From Gammaproteobacteria bacterium (lineage in GTDB: Bacteria > Pseudomonadota > Gammaproteobacteria > GCA-001735895), in NCBI GenBank assembly GCA_024638385.1, contig JAHEKJ010000008.1, positions 1 to 64,000 on the forward strand: 64,000 bases of DNA, written 5' to 3'. Numbering within the stretch: the stretch's first letter is position 1; each line of letters begins with the position of its first letter. This document shows, one piece after another, positions 54,226 to 62,725 of this stretch. A program made the position numbers and the translations under genes. The notes below the pieces were generated by a model that saw nothing but the letters and a program-made list of their open reading frames with translations, was not told where the DNA came from and made no database searches.

Positions 54226-57200
54226 ATGCCGGGCAAAGCGAGTGACGTCGCCGGCTTGCCACCGGCGCGATTGAGAGTCCGACTTCTGGGTGCAGCCGAA
54301 GTATTGCTGGACGGCCATCGCCTGCCTGCCTTCGACTCGCCTCGCCTGCAGCGATTTCTTGCCTTGCTCGTGTTGCGAAGGCAGGCGCTTCAGCGCGCGA
54401 AAACCGCATTCGAGCTCTGGCCGGACTCCGACGAAAGCCAGGCGCGCACGAATCTCAGAAAGCTGCTTCACGACTTGCGCCGATCATTGCCGGATGTCGA
54501 GCGCTTCGTCGAGATCGGCAACGACACCGTGCGCTGGATTCCGGACGGGGGTAGCGATGTCGACGTCCTGAAATTCCGCGACGCGATCGCCGCCGGCGAC
54601 CTCGAGTTGGCCGCACGCACTTATTGCGGCGATCTGCTTCCTGCCTGTTACGACGACTGGGTGCTCGACGAACGCGCGAAGCTACGCAATGAAGCGCACG
54701 AGATCCTGGCGCGATTGATCCGTGAAGCGGCCGAGCGCGAGGATTACGACCTGATGCTCCGGTCTGCGCAACGCATCCTCGAGCTCGAGCCGAGCGACGA
54801 GGTCGCCGTGAAGGCGCAGATGGATGCTTACCTCGCGCTCGGTGACAGGGCCGAGGCGCTGCGGTCGTATCATCGTTACGCGGAGGCGCTGGAGCGCGAC
54901 CTGGGGCTGTCGCCGAGCGATGCGATTGGCGCCAGGTATCGCGAGCTGCGGGGCGATCCATCAGAACGCGAGCCCGGGCCGGGCGATGATCCGTCGTCGA
55001 TCGCCGAATCGCCGTTCGTCGGCCGCGGTCCCGAGTGGCAGCAACTCGTCGAGGCCTGGGATCTCGCGCGCGGCGGTAGTGCGCATCTCGTGCTGATCAG
55101 CGGTGAGGCCGGGGTCGGCAAGTCCCGGCTGGCCGAGGAGTTCGGCCGTCGCGTCCGCGCGGACGGCTACCCGGTTGCATCGGCGCGTGCCTACGAGGCG
55201 GCGGGCCGGTTGCCGTGGGGGCCGGTGGTCGACCTGCTGCGCGCGGATGCGCTCTGCGGCCAGGTCGAGACGCTCGAAACGCCCTGGCGAGCCGAACTGG
55301 CTCGCCTGCTGCCCGAATTGCTGGATGACGCGTTCTCGCCCGAATCGGTCCCGGTAAACGACCAGACGCAACGTCATCGCCTGTTTGATGCCATCAGCCA
55401 GGCTATCGTTGGCGGTGATCGCCCGCGCCTGCTGATCATCGACGATCTGCAGTGGTGCGATGCCGAGACGATCGAACTGATCGGTTTCCTGGTCCATTCC
55501 CGATCAACGGCGCCGATCCTGGTTATCGCAACGGTCCGCACCGAGGAAATCCCCGACGGGCACCCCCTGGTCGGGCTGGTCGATGCCCTGACGCACGACC
55601 AGGCGATGACCGCGGTGCCGCTCGACCGGTTCGATGAATCGACCACGGCGACGCTCGCGGCGCGGATGCGCGGCGCGGAATCGATCGACAAGAAGCTCGC
55701 GGCACGGATCTGGAACGAGACCGAAGGCAATCCGCTGTTCATCGTCGAAACGCTACGTGCCGGCATCTCTGCCGATGGCAGCGAGGCTGTACTGACGCCG
55801 ACGATGCGGGTTGTGCTGCGGGCGCGGCTCGACCAGCTGAGCGAAGGCGCGCGGCGAATCGCCGAGGTCGCGGCCGTCATCGGGCGACCCTTCTCGATCG
55901 GGCTGCTGGCGGCGGCCAGCGGGTCCGATGACCAGGAAATCGTCGCTCGGATCGACGAGCTCTGGCGACGACGAATCATCCGCGACCAGGGATTCCGCTA
56001 CGATTTCAGTCACGACAAGCTGCGGGCGATTGCGCTCGAGCTGATCGGTCCCGCGCGCCGGCGCCGGTTTCACGCGGCCGTCGCGGCGGCGCTGGCGCTC
56101 GAGGCGCAAGACGATAGCGCGGCGGCCAGCCCGCGACTGGCGGCCCACTACGACCAGGCCGGCATGATCGAACCGGCCATCGAGGCTTACCGATTGGCGG
56201 GCGCCAGGGCGGTGGCGGTGTCGGCCCTCGACGAAGCGATCGCGATGTTTCGGCGCGCGCTTGCGCTGCTAAGCGATCTGCCGCCTTCGGCGACGCGCGA
56301 TGGCCTCGAACTCGATATCCGGATTGCCCTCGGATCGCCGCTGGTCGCGGTCGAAGGCTACGGATCAAAGGCTTCGCACCGGCTCTACGAACGGACCCTC
56401 GCGCTTTGCCGCAGGCTCGAAAAGCCGGCAAATCCGCCGATTCTGCGCGGTCTCGGCCTCGCGCGGCTGCAGGGTTGCCGCTTCGATGATTGCGACGGCT
56501 TCGCCCGTAGCCTGCTCGAGCAACAAAGTCGCGATCCGATCGCCCTCACCGAGGGCCGCTACCTGCTCGGCGTCAGCGCGTTCTGGCAGGGCGACCTCGC
56601 AACCGCGCGGCGCTATCTCGACGGGGCGATCGAAGCCTACGATCCGGCGCGCCGCGCCGAGCACCTGGCGTCGTATGCCCAGGACCCGAAAGCGATCTGC
56701 CTGGTGCGGCGCGGCCTTGCCGAGCTGTGGGCCGGCGATATCGACCGGGCATTTGCCGACGCCGAATCCGCGCTCGAACTCGCCAACGAACTCGATCATT
56801 TGATGACGCTGGCCTACGTCTACACCTACGCGGCAATCCTGGTTGCCGAAACCGGTGACCTGGCGCACCTCGCCGAACTCCTCCAGGAGGCGGATCGATT
56901 GTGGCAGCGACTTATGGAGCGCTATCTCGTCGTCGTGCTCGATGCCCTGCGGGGCTGGCTGGAAGTCTGCGACGGGGAGGCTGCCGGCGTCGAAAAGATC
57001 GTGCGCTCGGTGGCGCGCTCCCGTACCGACGGCGAGACCCTCCATCTGAGCTACACGCTGCTGCTGCTCGCCCGCGCGCGCGCGTCGCTCGGTGAGTACC
57101 ACGAGGGACGGGCCGCCATTCGCGACGCGATCGCGTGGACCCACGACCGCCAACAGCGATACCTGGAGGCCGAACTGTGGCGCGTCGACGGCGAACTGGT

Positions 57201-57432
57201 CTATGGGCTGGGAGAAGCCGAAACCGCGATGGCGTCATGGCGCAAGGCCGTCGACGCGGCCCATGCCCAGGGCGCCGGGTGGCTCGAACTGCGCGCGCTC
57301 CACGCGCTCGTCAGCCGGTTTCCCGATCGGGCATTGCACGAGCGGCTGGCTGAACTCGTCGAGACAATCCCGGCGAGCCGGGATCTGCCGGCGTTCCGCG
57401 CGGCGAGGAGCTTTTTACAGGAATCGGGCTGA
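54226..57432 (+). CDS. BTAD-domain AAA-ATPase transcriptional activator
   Basis: The 1068-residue protein has an N-terminal winged-helix-like DNA-binding domain (about 15-100), a bacterial transcriptional activation domain (BTAD, about 105-240, ending L-E-R-D-L-G-L), an ATPase with Walker A G-E-A-G-V-G-K-S at 293-300 and a Walker-B-like L-L-I-I-D-D-L-Q-W, and a long TPR-like C-terminus. This is the SARP/AfsR and MalT-like STAND layout. AGGGAAA precedes ATG 54226. It is 64 bases upstream of an oxidase gene in the same direction, so that cluster is its likely target. Confidence 0.88.
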   Translation: MPGKASDVAGLPPARLRVRLLGAAEVLLDGHRLPAFDSPRLQRFLALLVLRRQALQRAKTAFELWPDSDESQARTNLRKLLHDLRRSLPDVERFVEIGNDTVRWIPDGGSDVDVLKFRDAIAAGDLELAARTYCGDLLPACYDDWVLDERAKLRNEAHEILARLIREAAEREDYDLMLRSAQRILELEPSDEVAVKAQMDAYLALGDRAEALRSYHRYAEALERDLGLSPSDAIGARYRELRGDPSEREPGPGDDPSSIAESPFVGRGPEWQQLVEAWDLARGGSAHLVLISGEAGVGKSRLAEEFGRRVRADGYPVASARAYEAAGRLPWGPVVDLLRADALCGQVETLETPWRAELARLLPELLDDAFSPESVPVNDQTQRHRLFDAISQAIVGGDRPRLLIIDDLQWCDAETIELIGFLVHSRSTAPILVIATVRTEEIPDGHPLVGLVDALTHDQAMTAVPLDRFDESTTATLAARMRGAESIDKKLAARIWNETEGNPLFIVETLRAGISADGSEAVLTPTMRVVLRARLDQLSEGARRIAEVAAVIGRPFSIGLLAAASGSDDQEIVARIDELWRRRIIRDQGFRYDFSHDKLRAIALELIGPARRRRFHAAVAAALALEAQDDSAAASPRLAAHYDQAGMIEPAIEAYRLAGARAVAVSALDEAIAMFRRALALLSDLPPSATRDGLELDIRIALGSPLVAVEGYGSKASHRLYERTLALCRRLEKPANPPILRGLGLARLQGCRFDDCDGFARSLLEQQSRDPIALTEGRYLLGVSAFWQGDLATARRYLDGAIEAYDPARRAEHLASYAQDPKAICLVRRGLAELWAGDIDRAFADAESALELANELDHLMTLAYVYTYAAILVAETGDLAHLAELLQEADRLWQRLMERYLVVVLDALRGWLEVCDGEAAGVEKIVRSVARSRTDGETLHLSYTLLLLARARASLGEYHEGRAAIRDAIAWTHDRQQRYLEAELWRVDGELVYGLGEAETAMASWRKAVDAAHAQGAGWLELRALHALVSRFPDRALHERLAELVETIPASRDLPAFRAARSFLQESG

Positions 57433-57496
57433 CGCGGAACGCTTGCGGAACGCCCCGGGGTGCATACTCGGCGCAAATCAGTAACAGGAGCACCCG

Positions 57497-58888
57497 ATGA
57501 CCGATCTCAGCCACGCCTTGCGCGACCAGGTTCGCGGCCGCGTCGTCACCGCGTCGGATCCGGACTACGACGACGCCCGCCAGGTCTACAACGCGATGCA
57601 CGATCGCAGGCCTCGCGCCGTGGTCCAGTGCGTCGATTCGGCCGACGTCATGGCCGTCATCGCCGCGGCCCGCGCCGGCGGCCTCGACCTCGCGGTGCGC
57701 GGCGGGGGGCACAGCGTTCCCGGATTCGGCACGGTCGATGACGGCCTGGTCATCGATCTGGCGAAAATGAACGGCGTGCGGGTCGATCCGGTTAAAAAGG
57801 TCGCCCGCGTCGGCGGCGGCGCGACCCTCGGCGACGTCGACCATGCGACCTGCCCGTTCGGCCTGGCGGTGCCCGGCGGGATTATCTCGACGACCGGGGT
57901 CGGCGGCCTGACGCTCGGCGGCGGTCTCGGCTACCTGACCCGCAGCTGCGGGCTGACGATCGACAGCCTGCTGTCGGCCGACGTCGTGCTCGCCGACGGC
58001 CGGCAGGTGACCGCGAGCGACTACGAGAACGAGGATCTGTTCTGGGCCCTGCGCGGCGGCGGCGGTAACTTCGGCGTCGTCACGAGCTTCGAGTTTCAGC
58101 TGCACGCGGCCGGCGACGTCGTCGGGGGGCCGCTGTTCTACGAATTCGACGACGCCGCGGCGGTCCTCGAGGGCTACCGCGAATACATCGCCCACGCGCC
58201 GGAGCAGCTCGGCTGCTTTTTCGGCTGGCAGATCGCGCCCGAGGCGCCGTTCATTCCCGCCGATCGAATCGGCGACCTGTTCTGCGTGCTGGTCACCTGC
58301 TGGAACGGCCCGCGCGAAGAAACCGAACGGGTATTCCAGCCGCTGCGTGACGTCGCCGAGGTGAGAGCCGAGTTCGTCGACGTCATGCCTCTACCGGCGC
58401 TCAACAGCCTGTTCGACGACGCGGTGCCGAAGGGCATGCAGCATTACTGGAAGGCTGACTTCATCACCGAACTTACCGACGAGGCGATCGCCGCGCACAT
58501 CGAGCACGGCCGCAACACGCCGCACATCAGCTCGAGCATGCACCTGCACCCGATCAACGGCGCGGCGCAGCGGGTTGGCGCCGAAGAGACCGCCTTCGGC
58601 CACCGCGACAAGAATTTCTCGCCGGTGGTCGCCGGCATCTGGGACGACCCGGCCGACAACGAGGCCAACATCCAGTGGGTCAAGGACTACTACGCGGCGA
58701 TTCATCCGCATTCGGGCAGCGACGGCGGCTACGTCAATTTCATGTCCGATGACGACGACGCGCGCGCACCGGCGAACTATGGCGCGAGTTACGCGCGGCT
58801 CGCGGCGGTGAAGGCCGCCTACGATCCGGACAACCTGTTCCACGTCAACCAGAACATCGCTCCCGCAAACGCGGGCGTGACTGCGTGA
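57497..58888 (+). CDS. FAD-linked oxidase, berberine-bridge-enzyme type
   Basis: The 463-residue protein is a PCMH/FAD_binding_4 oxidase with BBE C-terminus. R-G-G-G-H-S at 68-73 offers H72 as the covalent flavin site. The position that carries a second, Cys-linked bond in bicovalent enzymes is not Cys (G-G-I-I-S-T-T-G-V-G-G), so single attachment is expected. The C-terminal Y-D-P-D-N-L-F-H-V-N-Q-N motif is typical. AGGAGC precedes the ATG. A close homologue starts at 63911. Confidence 0.92.
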   Translation: MTDLSHALRDQVRGRVVTASDPDYDDARQVYNAMHDRRPRAVVQCVDSADVMAVIAAARAGGLDLAVRGGGHSVPGFGTVDDGLVIDLAKMNGVRVDPVKKVARVGGGATLGDVDHATCPFGLAVPGGIISTTGVGGLTLGGGLGYLTRSCGLTIDSLLSADVVLADGRQVTASDYENEDLFWALRGGGGNFGVVTSFEFQLHAAGDVVGGPLFYEFDDAAAVLEGYREYIAHAPEQLGCFFGWQIAPEAPFIPADRIGDLFCVLVTCWNGPREETERVFQPLRDVAEVRAEFVDVMPLPALNSLFDDAVPKGMQHYWKADFITELTDEAIAAHIEHGRNTPHISSSMHLHPINGAAQRVGAEETAFGHRDKNFSPVVAGIWDDPADNEANIQWVKDYYAAIHPHSGSDGGYVNFMSDDDDARAPANYGASYARLAAVKAAYDPDNLFHVNQNIAPANAGVTA

Positions 58889-58914
58889 ATTATTCAATTA
58901 GGAGGAGCGACGAA

Positions 58915-59583
58915 ATGAAAGACCAATGGCTTTTCAAGAGCGAAACCTACGATAACTGCAACTGTGAGATCAACTGCGGTTGCCAGTTCAACCTGCCGAG
59001 CACCCACGGATTCTGCCAATCGGCCTATACCGGCCAGATCGTCGATGGCTATTTCAACTCGACGCCGCTGACCGGGCTGAAGTGGTCGGCTATCTACCAG
59101 TGGCCCGGTGAAATCAAGGACGGCAACGGCAAGCGTCAGATCGTCATCGACGAACGCGCCGACGCGGCGCAGCGAGCCGCGCTCGAAACGATTATCGCGG
59201 GCGAGGCCTGCGTGCCGCTGAGCAACGTTTTCTCGGTGTTCGCGTCGACCTGCACCGAGTTCTGCGAGACCCTGTTCCGGCCGATTCGTCTCGACGCGAA
59301 CGCCGAGCACAGGACCGCGGATATCGAAATTCCCGGTGTTCTGACCAGCACCGGCCGGCCGATCGTCAATGAGTTCGACGACGAACCGTTCCGCATCGCG
59401 CTGGCGCGGCCGAGCGGCAGCTTCGAATTCACCTATGCCGATATCGGCCGCGGATCGACCTCGGTGACGGGTGACATGGAAATGGCCTTTTCCGATACCT
59501 ATGCACATTACTGTGTTCATCACTTCGACCAGGACGGTCTCGTCAGGGAACGGTCGCGGCTCACGGCCTGGCTGGACGGCTGA
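58915..59583 (+). CDS. DUF1326 protein with CxCxxxCxC motif
   Basis: The 222-residue protein begins with a cysteine cluster C-N-C-E-I-N-C-G-C (C15, C17, C21, C23), the mark of DUF1326, and has more Cys and acidic residues downstream. The cluster suggests metal or redox cofactor binding, but no function is proven for the family. TAGGAGGAG gives a strong ribosome site before ATG 58915. It is the third gene of a four-gene row and precedes its usual partner, DUF2182. Confidence 0.9.
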   Translation: MKDQWLFKSETYDNCNCEINCGCQFNLPSTHGFCQSAYTGQIVDGYFNSTPLTGLKWSAIYQWPGEIKDGNGKRQIVIDERADAAQRAALETIIAGEACVPLSNVFSVFASTCTEFCETLFRPIRLDANAEHRTADIEIPGVLTSTGRPIVNEFDDEPFRIALARPSGSFEFTYADIGRGSTSVTGDMEMAFSDTYAHYCVHHFDQDGLVRERSRLTAWLDG

Positions 59584-59605
59584 TCCGCGAGCGGAGCGAC
59601 AAGCG

Positions 59606-60430
59606 ATGACGCCTCCCGTCGATACGGCATTCGAGGCGGCGCTCAGGCGTGACCGGTTGATCGTGATCGCCGCGCTGGTTGCGGTCATCGCGCTGTCGTG
59701 GGCGTACTTGCTGGCCGGCGCCGGCATGGGCATGTCGGGGCTCGAAATGACGCGCATGTCGCAGCACGAGTTGACCGGTAACGTGGACCACGCCGCGAAG
59801 ATGCATCCCGCGGCCTGGACTCCCGGCTACGCCGCGCTGATGTTTAGCATGTGGTGGGTCATGATGATCGCGATGATGCTGCCGAGCGCGGCGCCGCTGA
59901 TGCTCGTGTTCGCGACGGTCAATCGCCGCCAGCGCGCGACCGGCCGCCCGCACGTCGCGATGGCAATCTTCGCCTCCGGCTATCTCGCCGCCTGGGGCGC
60001 GTACAGCCTCGCCGGCGTGTTGTTGCAGTGGGTATTCGAACGAATCGGTATCCTGTCGCCGATGCTCGTCGCGAGCAGCGATGAATTCGTCATATTTCTG
60101 CTGCTTGCCGCGGGCCTCTACCAGCTCACCCCGATCAAGCAGGCCTGCCTTCGCTACTGCCGGTCGCCGCTCGATTTTCTGAACAGCCGCTGGCGTCCCG
60201 GTGCCGCCGGCGCGTTGCAGATGGGCCTCTTGCAGGGTGCCGCCTGCGTCGGTTGCTGCTGGTTCCTGATGGCGCTGATGTTCGTCAGCGGCCTGATGAA
60301 CCTTTACTGGATCGCGGGGCTTGCACTACTCGTGCTGCTCGAGAAGACCATTCCCGGCGGCCAGTCGTTTGGGCGCGCGATTGGTATCGGCCTGCTCGTC
60401 GCAAGTGCCGGAGTGCTCGCGCTGACATAA
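59606..60430 (+). CDS. DUF2182 membrane protein
   Basis: The 274-residue protein has about seven membrane helices and Met-rich stretches (M-F-S-M-W-W-V-M-M-I-A-M-M-L-P) and C-V-G-C-C-W in a later helix. DUF2182 proteins are annotated as predicted metal-binding integral membrane proteins and are commonly paired with DUF1326. CGGAG precedes ATG 59606. Met and Cys in the membrane would suit copper(I) handling, but this is inference. Confidence 0.9.
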   Translation: MTPPVDTAFEAALRRDRLIVIAALVAVIALSWAYLLAGAGMGMSGLEMTRMSQHELTGNVDHAAKMHPAAWTPGYAALMFSMWWVMMIAMMLPSAAPLMLVFATVNRRQRATGRPHVAMAIFASGYLAAWGAYSLAGVLLQWVFERIGILSPMLVASSDEFVIFLLLAAGLYQLTPIKQACLRYCRSPLDFLNSRWRPGAAGALQMGLLQGAACVGCCWFLMALMFVSGLMNLYWIAGLALLVLLEKTIPGGQSFGRAIGIGLLVASAGVLALT

Positions 60431-60431
60431 A

Positions 60432-60476
60432 GGGTTCGGCGATAAACTAGCCTCGTTCTCGCTTGTCGCCGAACCC
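60432..60476. terminator. Bidirectional terminator-like hairpin
   Basis: GGGTTCGGCGA and TCGCCGAACCC pair perfectly over 11 bases around a 23-base loop, between the convergent genes ending at 60430 and 60494. Only short T-runs flank it (CCTTAAATTT on one side, TTTATG on the other). Confidence 0.5.
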
Positions 60477-60493
60477 CCCTTAAATTTCTTCCG

Positions 60494-60817
60494 CTAGTCC
60501 CTCAGATCGACCGGGCGAAAGATTTCCCAGTGGCTCGAGCCGGGCACGACCAGCGGCTCCATTTCGTCGCCGAATTTGGCGTGCGCCTCGTACTTCACCA
60601 TCTCGTCCCATTTATCCTGGAGGTCTTGCAGGGTTTCCACCTCGAGATCGAACTCGTAACGAGATTCCATCGCGCCGATCGAGCCGGTCCGGATGCGTTG
60701 CTGGCTGCTGGTAATGCCGACTTTCTCCCCGACTTCCCGGTCCCACTCTTTTATCTTTTTTTCGAATTCGTCCTTCTTGCCAAAGCGAACATCGATGATC
60801 CAACGTGCGATAAACAT
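60494..60817 (-). CDS. NIPSNAP-like dimeric alpha/beta-barrel protein
   Basis: The 107-residue protein starts M-F-I-A-R-W-I-I-D-V-R-F-G at ATG 60817 after GGGGTACGG. A beta-alpha-beta pattern with K-K-D-E-F-E-K-K, S-R-Y-E-F-D-L-E-V and W-E-I-F-R-P at the end resembles the NIPSNAP/ABM small-barrel group. Such proteins are dimeric and of unclear function. Confidence 0.65.
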   Translation of the reverse strand: MFIARWIIDVRFGKKDEFEKKIKEWDREVGEKVGITSSQQRIRTGSIGAMESRYEFDLEVETLQDLQDKWDEMVKYEAHAKFGDEMEPLVVPGSSHWEIFRPVDLRD

Positions 60818-61042
60818 TTTACCGTACCCCGAATACGCGGATTGCACCGCAACCGGGAAATTGTATCAAACCGAAAGACGCGAAACGGAACGCGTTTCTT
60901 TTGGTTAAATCCAGGTAGCGGTCCGTATCCGAAATATCAGCTTAAACTGAGGCGAGTCAAACTCGTCCCGCTCGGGTCTGTTAAAAAGGCAGGCACGGCG
61001 TGTTTCGTCATCAACGACAAAGACCAGGTGCGAGGCCCAGGC

Positions 61043-61243
61043 ATGCAAGAACATGAATACATCAAGGTCATCGATCGCGTGCATATCACGACGGCGATCG
61101 ATCAGCTCAAGAAGGTCAGACCGGCGCAGAGTATCGGCGGAATCTCCGAGACCGACCTGGAAGAAATAATTTTCAAGCTCAAAGAGTGGGAAGAGGAATT
61201 GTTTCGGGTCGTGGACGTCATTCCGGACATGCAAGGCGATTGA
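61043..61243 (+). CDS. Small acidic helical hypothetical protein
   Basis: The 66-residue protein opens M-Q-E-H-E-Y-I-K-V-I-D-R-V and has a long amphipathic, acidic helix with L-E-E-I-I-F-K-L-K-E-W-E-E-E-L-F. The frame is open further upstream, so GTG 61028 is also possible. No family recognised. It sits at the left edge of a segment with odd codon use. Confidence 0.5.
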   Translation: MQEHEYIKVIDRVHITTAIDQLKKVRPAQSIGGISETDLEEIIFKLKEWEEELFRVVDVIPDMQGD

Positions 61244-61326
61244 AAGGCTGCTTCTGCCTTTCGGGAATCAAGGGGACGGTCAACCTGTTCGTCCACTGCA
61301 ACTCGAGGTAACTGTCACCGAATTTC

Positions 61327-61385
61327 GAAATCTCGACGAAGTCGAACGAATCCAGCAACGGTTCAAGGAAGACTTTTACGGTTAG
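61327..61385 (+). pseudogene. 3' remnant of a second HD-GYP gene
   Basis: Read as R-N-L-D-E-V-E-R-I-Q-Q-R-F-K-E-D-F-Y-G-stop, this fragment matches the last 19 residues of the HD-GYP protein ending at 54060, with Q to R and R to K changes and many silent changes. Nothing upstream matches. The left edge abuts a GTAACTGTCACCG sequence like half of the inverted repeat at 54068. It is likely what is left of a paralogue after deletion or insertion. Confidence 0.7.
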
Positions 61386-61526
61386 CCGCTCGAGACGGCA
61401 GCCGGAATCAAGGGATTCCGTGCCGATCGACTATCCGGGGCGCGATGGCGTGACTGTTCGTGTTGCCAGGCACGGTGAAATCATTCGACACCGAGCCCGT
61501 TTTATTTTCATCTGGAAGTACAACCC

Positions 61527-62240
61527 ATGAGCACACATCGCAGAGTTGGGAGGGACTCGGGCCCAAACAGTGCCTCATGGTGGTACCTGGCTTCAGTGAC
61601 AGTGCTGGGCAGCGGATCGATGTTGGCAGCAAGTCGTTTTCCGGGAGGTTTTGACTGGGCCTATACCGTGGCCTCCGCGCTGGCTTCGCAAAAGCATAAT
61701 CCACAGGGCAGCTTCTGGTTTGCCGGTGCCCTGTCGTTGGCAATGGCGTTGCTTTGGCCCTACGCGACAGCGCTGAAACAACGACGGGATTGGACACACC
61801 GCGGACTGCTGACATTCGCCATTGTTGCCTTGCGCGCAGGATTGCTCAGCGGTGTGTTACTGGGCCTGGAGAGGCTGCTGATTCGCGATCTTTCGGCCCT
61901 GGTGAACAAGGCTCACGAGACTCTCGGCCTTTTTACCTTCTTCGGTCTGTATATCGGCACCATCGGTTTACTGGTATGCGCGATGCTGCCTCGGAAAGTC
62001 CATTTCTTCACGTTGTTGCTGATCATCAGTCCCCTGCTGGCAATTTGCATCACCCAGGTTTGGCTGTTCCTGGATCAACGTGACCTGGGATGGGTGGACA
62101 CCGACTGGCGAGCAATGGGCATCCCAGTCTGGCTGAGCTTCGCCTTCTGGCAATGGCTGGCGATCGGATTTCTCTGGCTAGGTCTGGGCTTGCTTTCGTT
62201 TGCCGGTGTGCATAGAGAATCAAAAACAGATATACCGTAG
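61527..62240 (+). CDS. Multi-span membrane protein, atypical codon use
   Basis: The 237-residue protein has about six membrane helices (such as L-L-T-F-A-I-V-A-L-R-A-G-L-L-S-G and F-F-T-L-L-L-I-I-S-P-L-L-A-I). The overall pattern recalls DUF998-like proteins, but I cannot assign it. Codons such as ACA, AGA, AGG, TCA and CCA are far commoner here than in the rest of the window. It is flanked by a pseudogene fragment and decayed repeats, so it was probably acquired. Confidence 0.6.
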   Translation: MSTHRRVGRDSGPNSASWWYLASVTVLGSGSMLAASRFPGGFDWAYTVASALASQKHNPQGSFWFAGALSLAMALLWPYATALKQRRDWTHRGLLTFAIVALRAGLLSGVLLGLERLLIRDLSALVNKAHETLGLFTFFGLYIGTIGLLVCAMLPRKVHFFTLLLIISPLLAICITQVWLFLDQRDLGWVDTDWRAMGIPVWLSFAFWQWLAIGFLWLGLGLLSFAGVHRESKTDIP

Positions 62241-62344
62241 GTGCGGACAGATTCATTTTTAACCGGGCATTCATGCGCCGAAATGTAGGCTTCGAGGCGA
62301 CTCTGAAAAGCTGGCTGTATCGAAGTCGACCTTAAAGGCATCAT

Positions 62345-62435
62345 TTTACCCCTGTAAAGTCGCACTAAAGCGTCTCATCGGTGCCGATTCGACAATAAAG
62401 TATCTTTATATCAATGGGATAGCATGGTCCGACCG
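62345..62435. repeat. Decayed MITE-like copy C
   Basis: The right part ends ATGGTCCGACC, like the TIR of copies A and B, and includes CTAAAGCG and TATCTTTATATCAAT. It matches copy D at 62603-62690 over most of its length, with substitutions. Its left end near 62239 (GGTGCGGACAGATTCATT) is blurred. Confidence 0.55.
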
Positions 62436-62602
62436 CATTGATTCATTGGTTGATACTATTTTCGAAAGTAACCGTAAATCTCGATCTGTCCCCCGGCTTT
62501 TCTATGGCATCATGCTCGGCTAACACGAGCGACTCGAACCACGGGGCTCCAGGCTCCGTTATAGCCTTACGCCAGGCTCCCATTCAAACTCAGACCGGGC
62601 AT

Positions 62603-62690
62603 TTTTGCCCGTTAAAAGTCGCATTTAAGCTTCTCGCCGGCGCCGATTCGACGAAAAAAGTATCTCTATGAATCAAGTATGCTGTCCCGC
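62603..62690. repeat. Decayed MITE-like copy D
   Basis: This is a direct, diverged repeat of copy C. Shared blocks include AAAGTCGCA, GCCGATTCGAC and AAGTATCT. The terminal inverted repeat is lost (GCTGTCCCGC). It lies just past the end of the GlxA-type regulator gene. Confidence 0.5.
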
Positions 62691-62725
62691 GATTCTCGGA
62701 CCCGCAAATCGACTCGGGACGCGGC

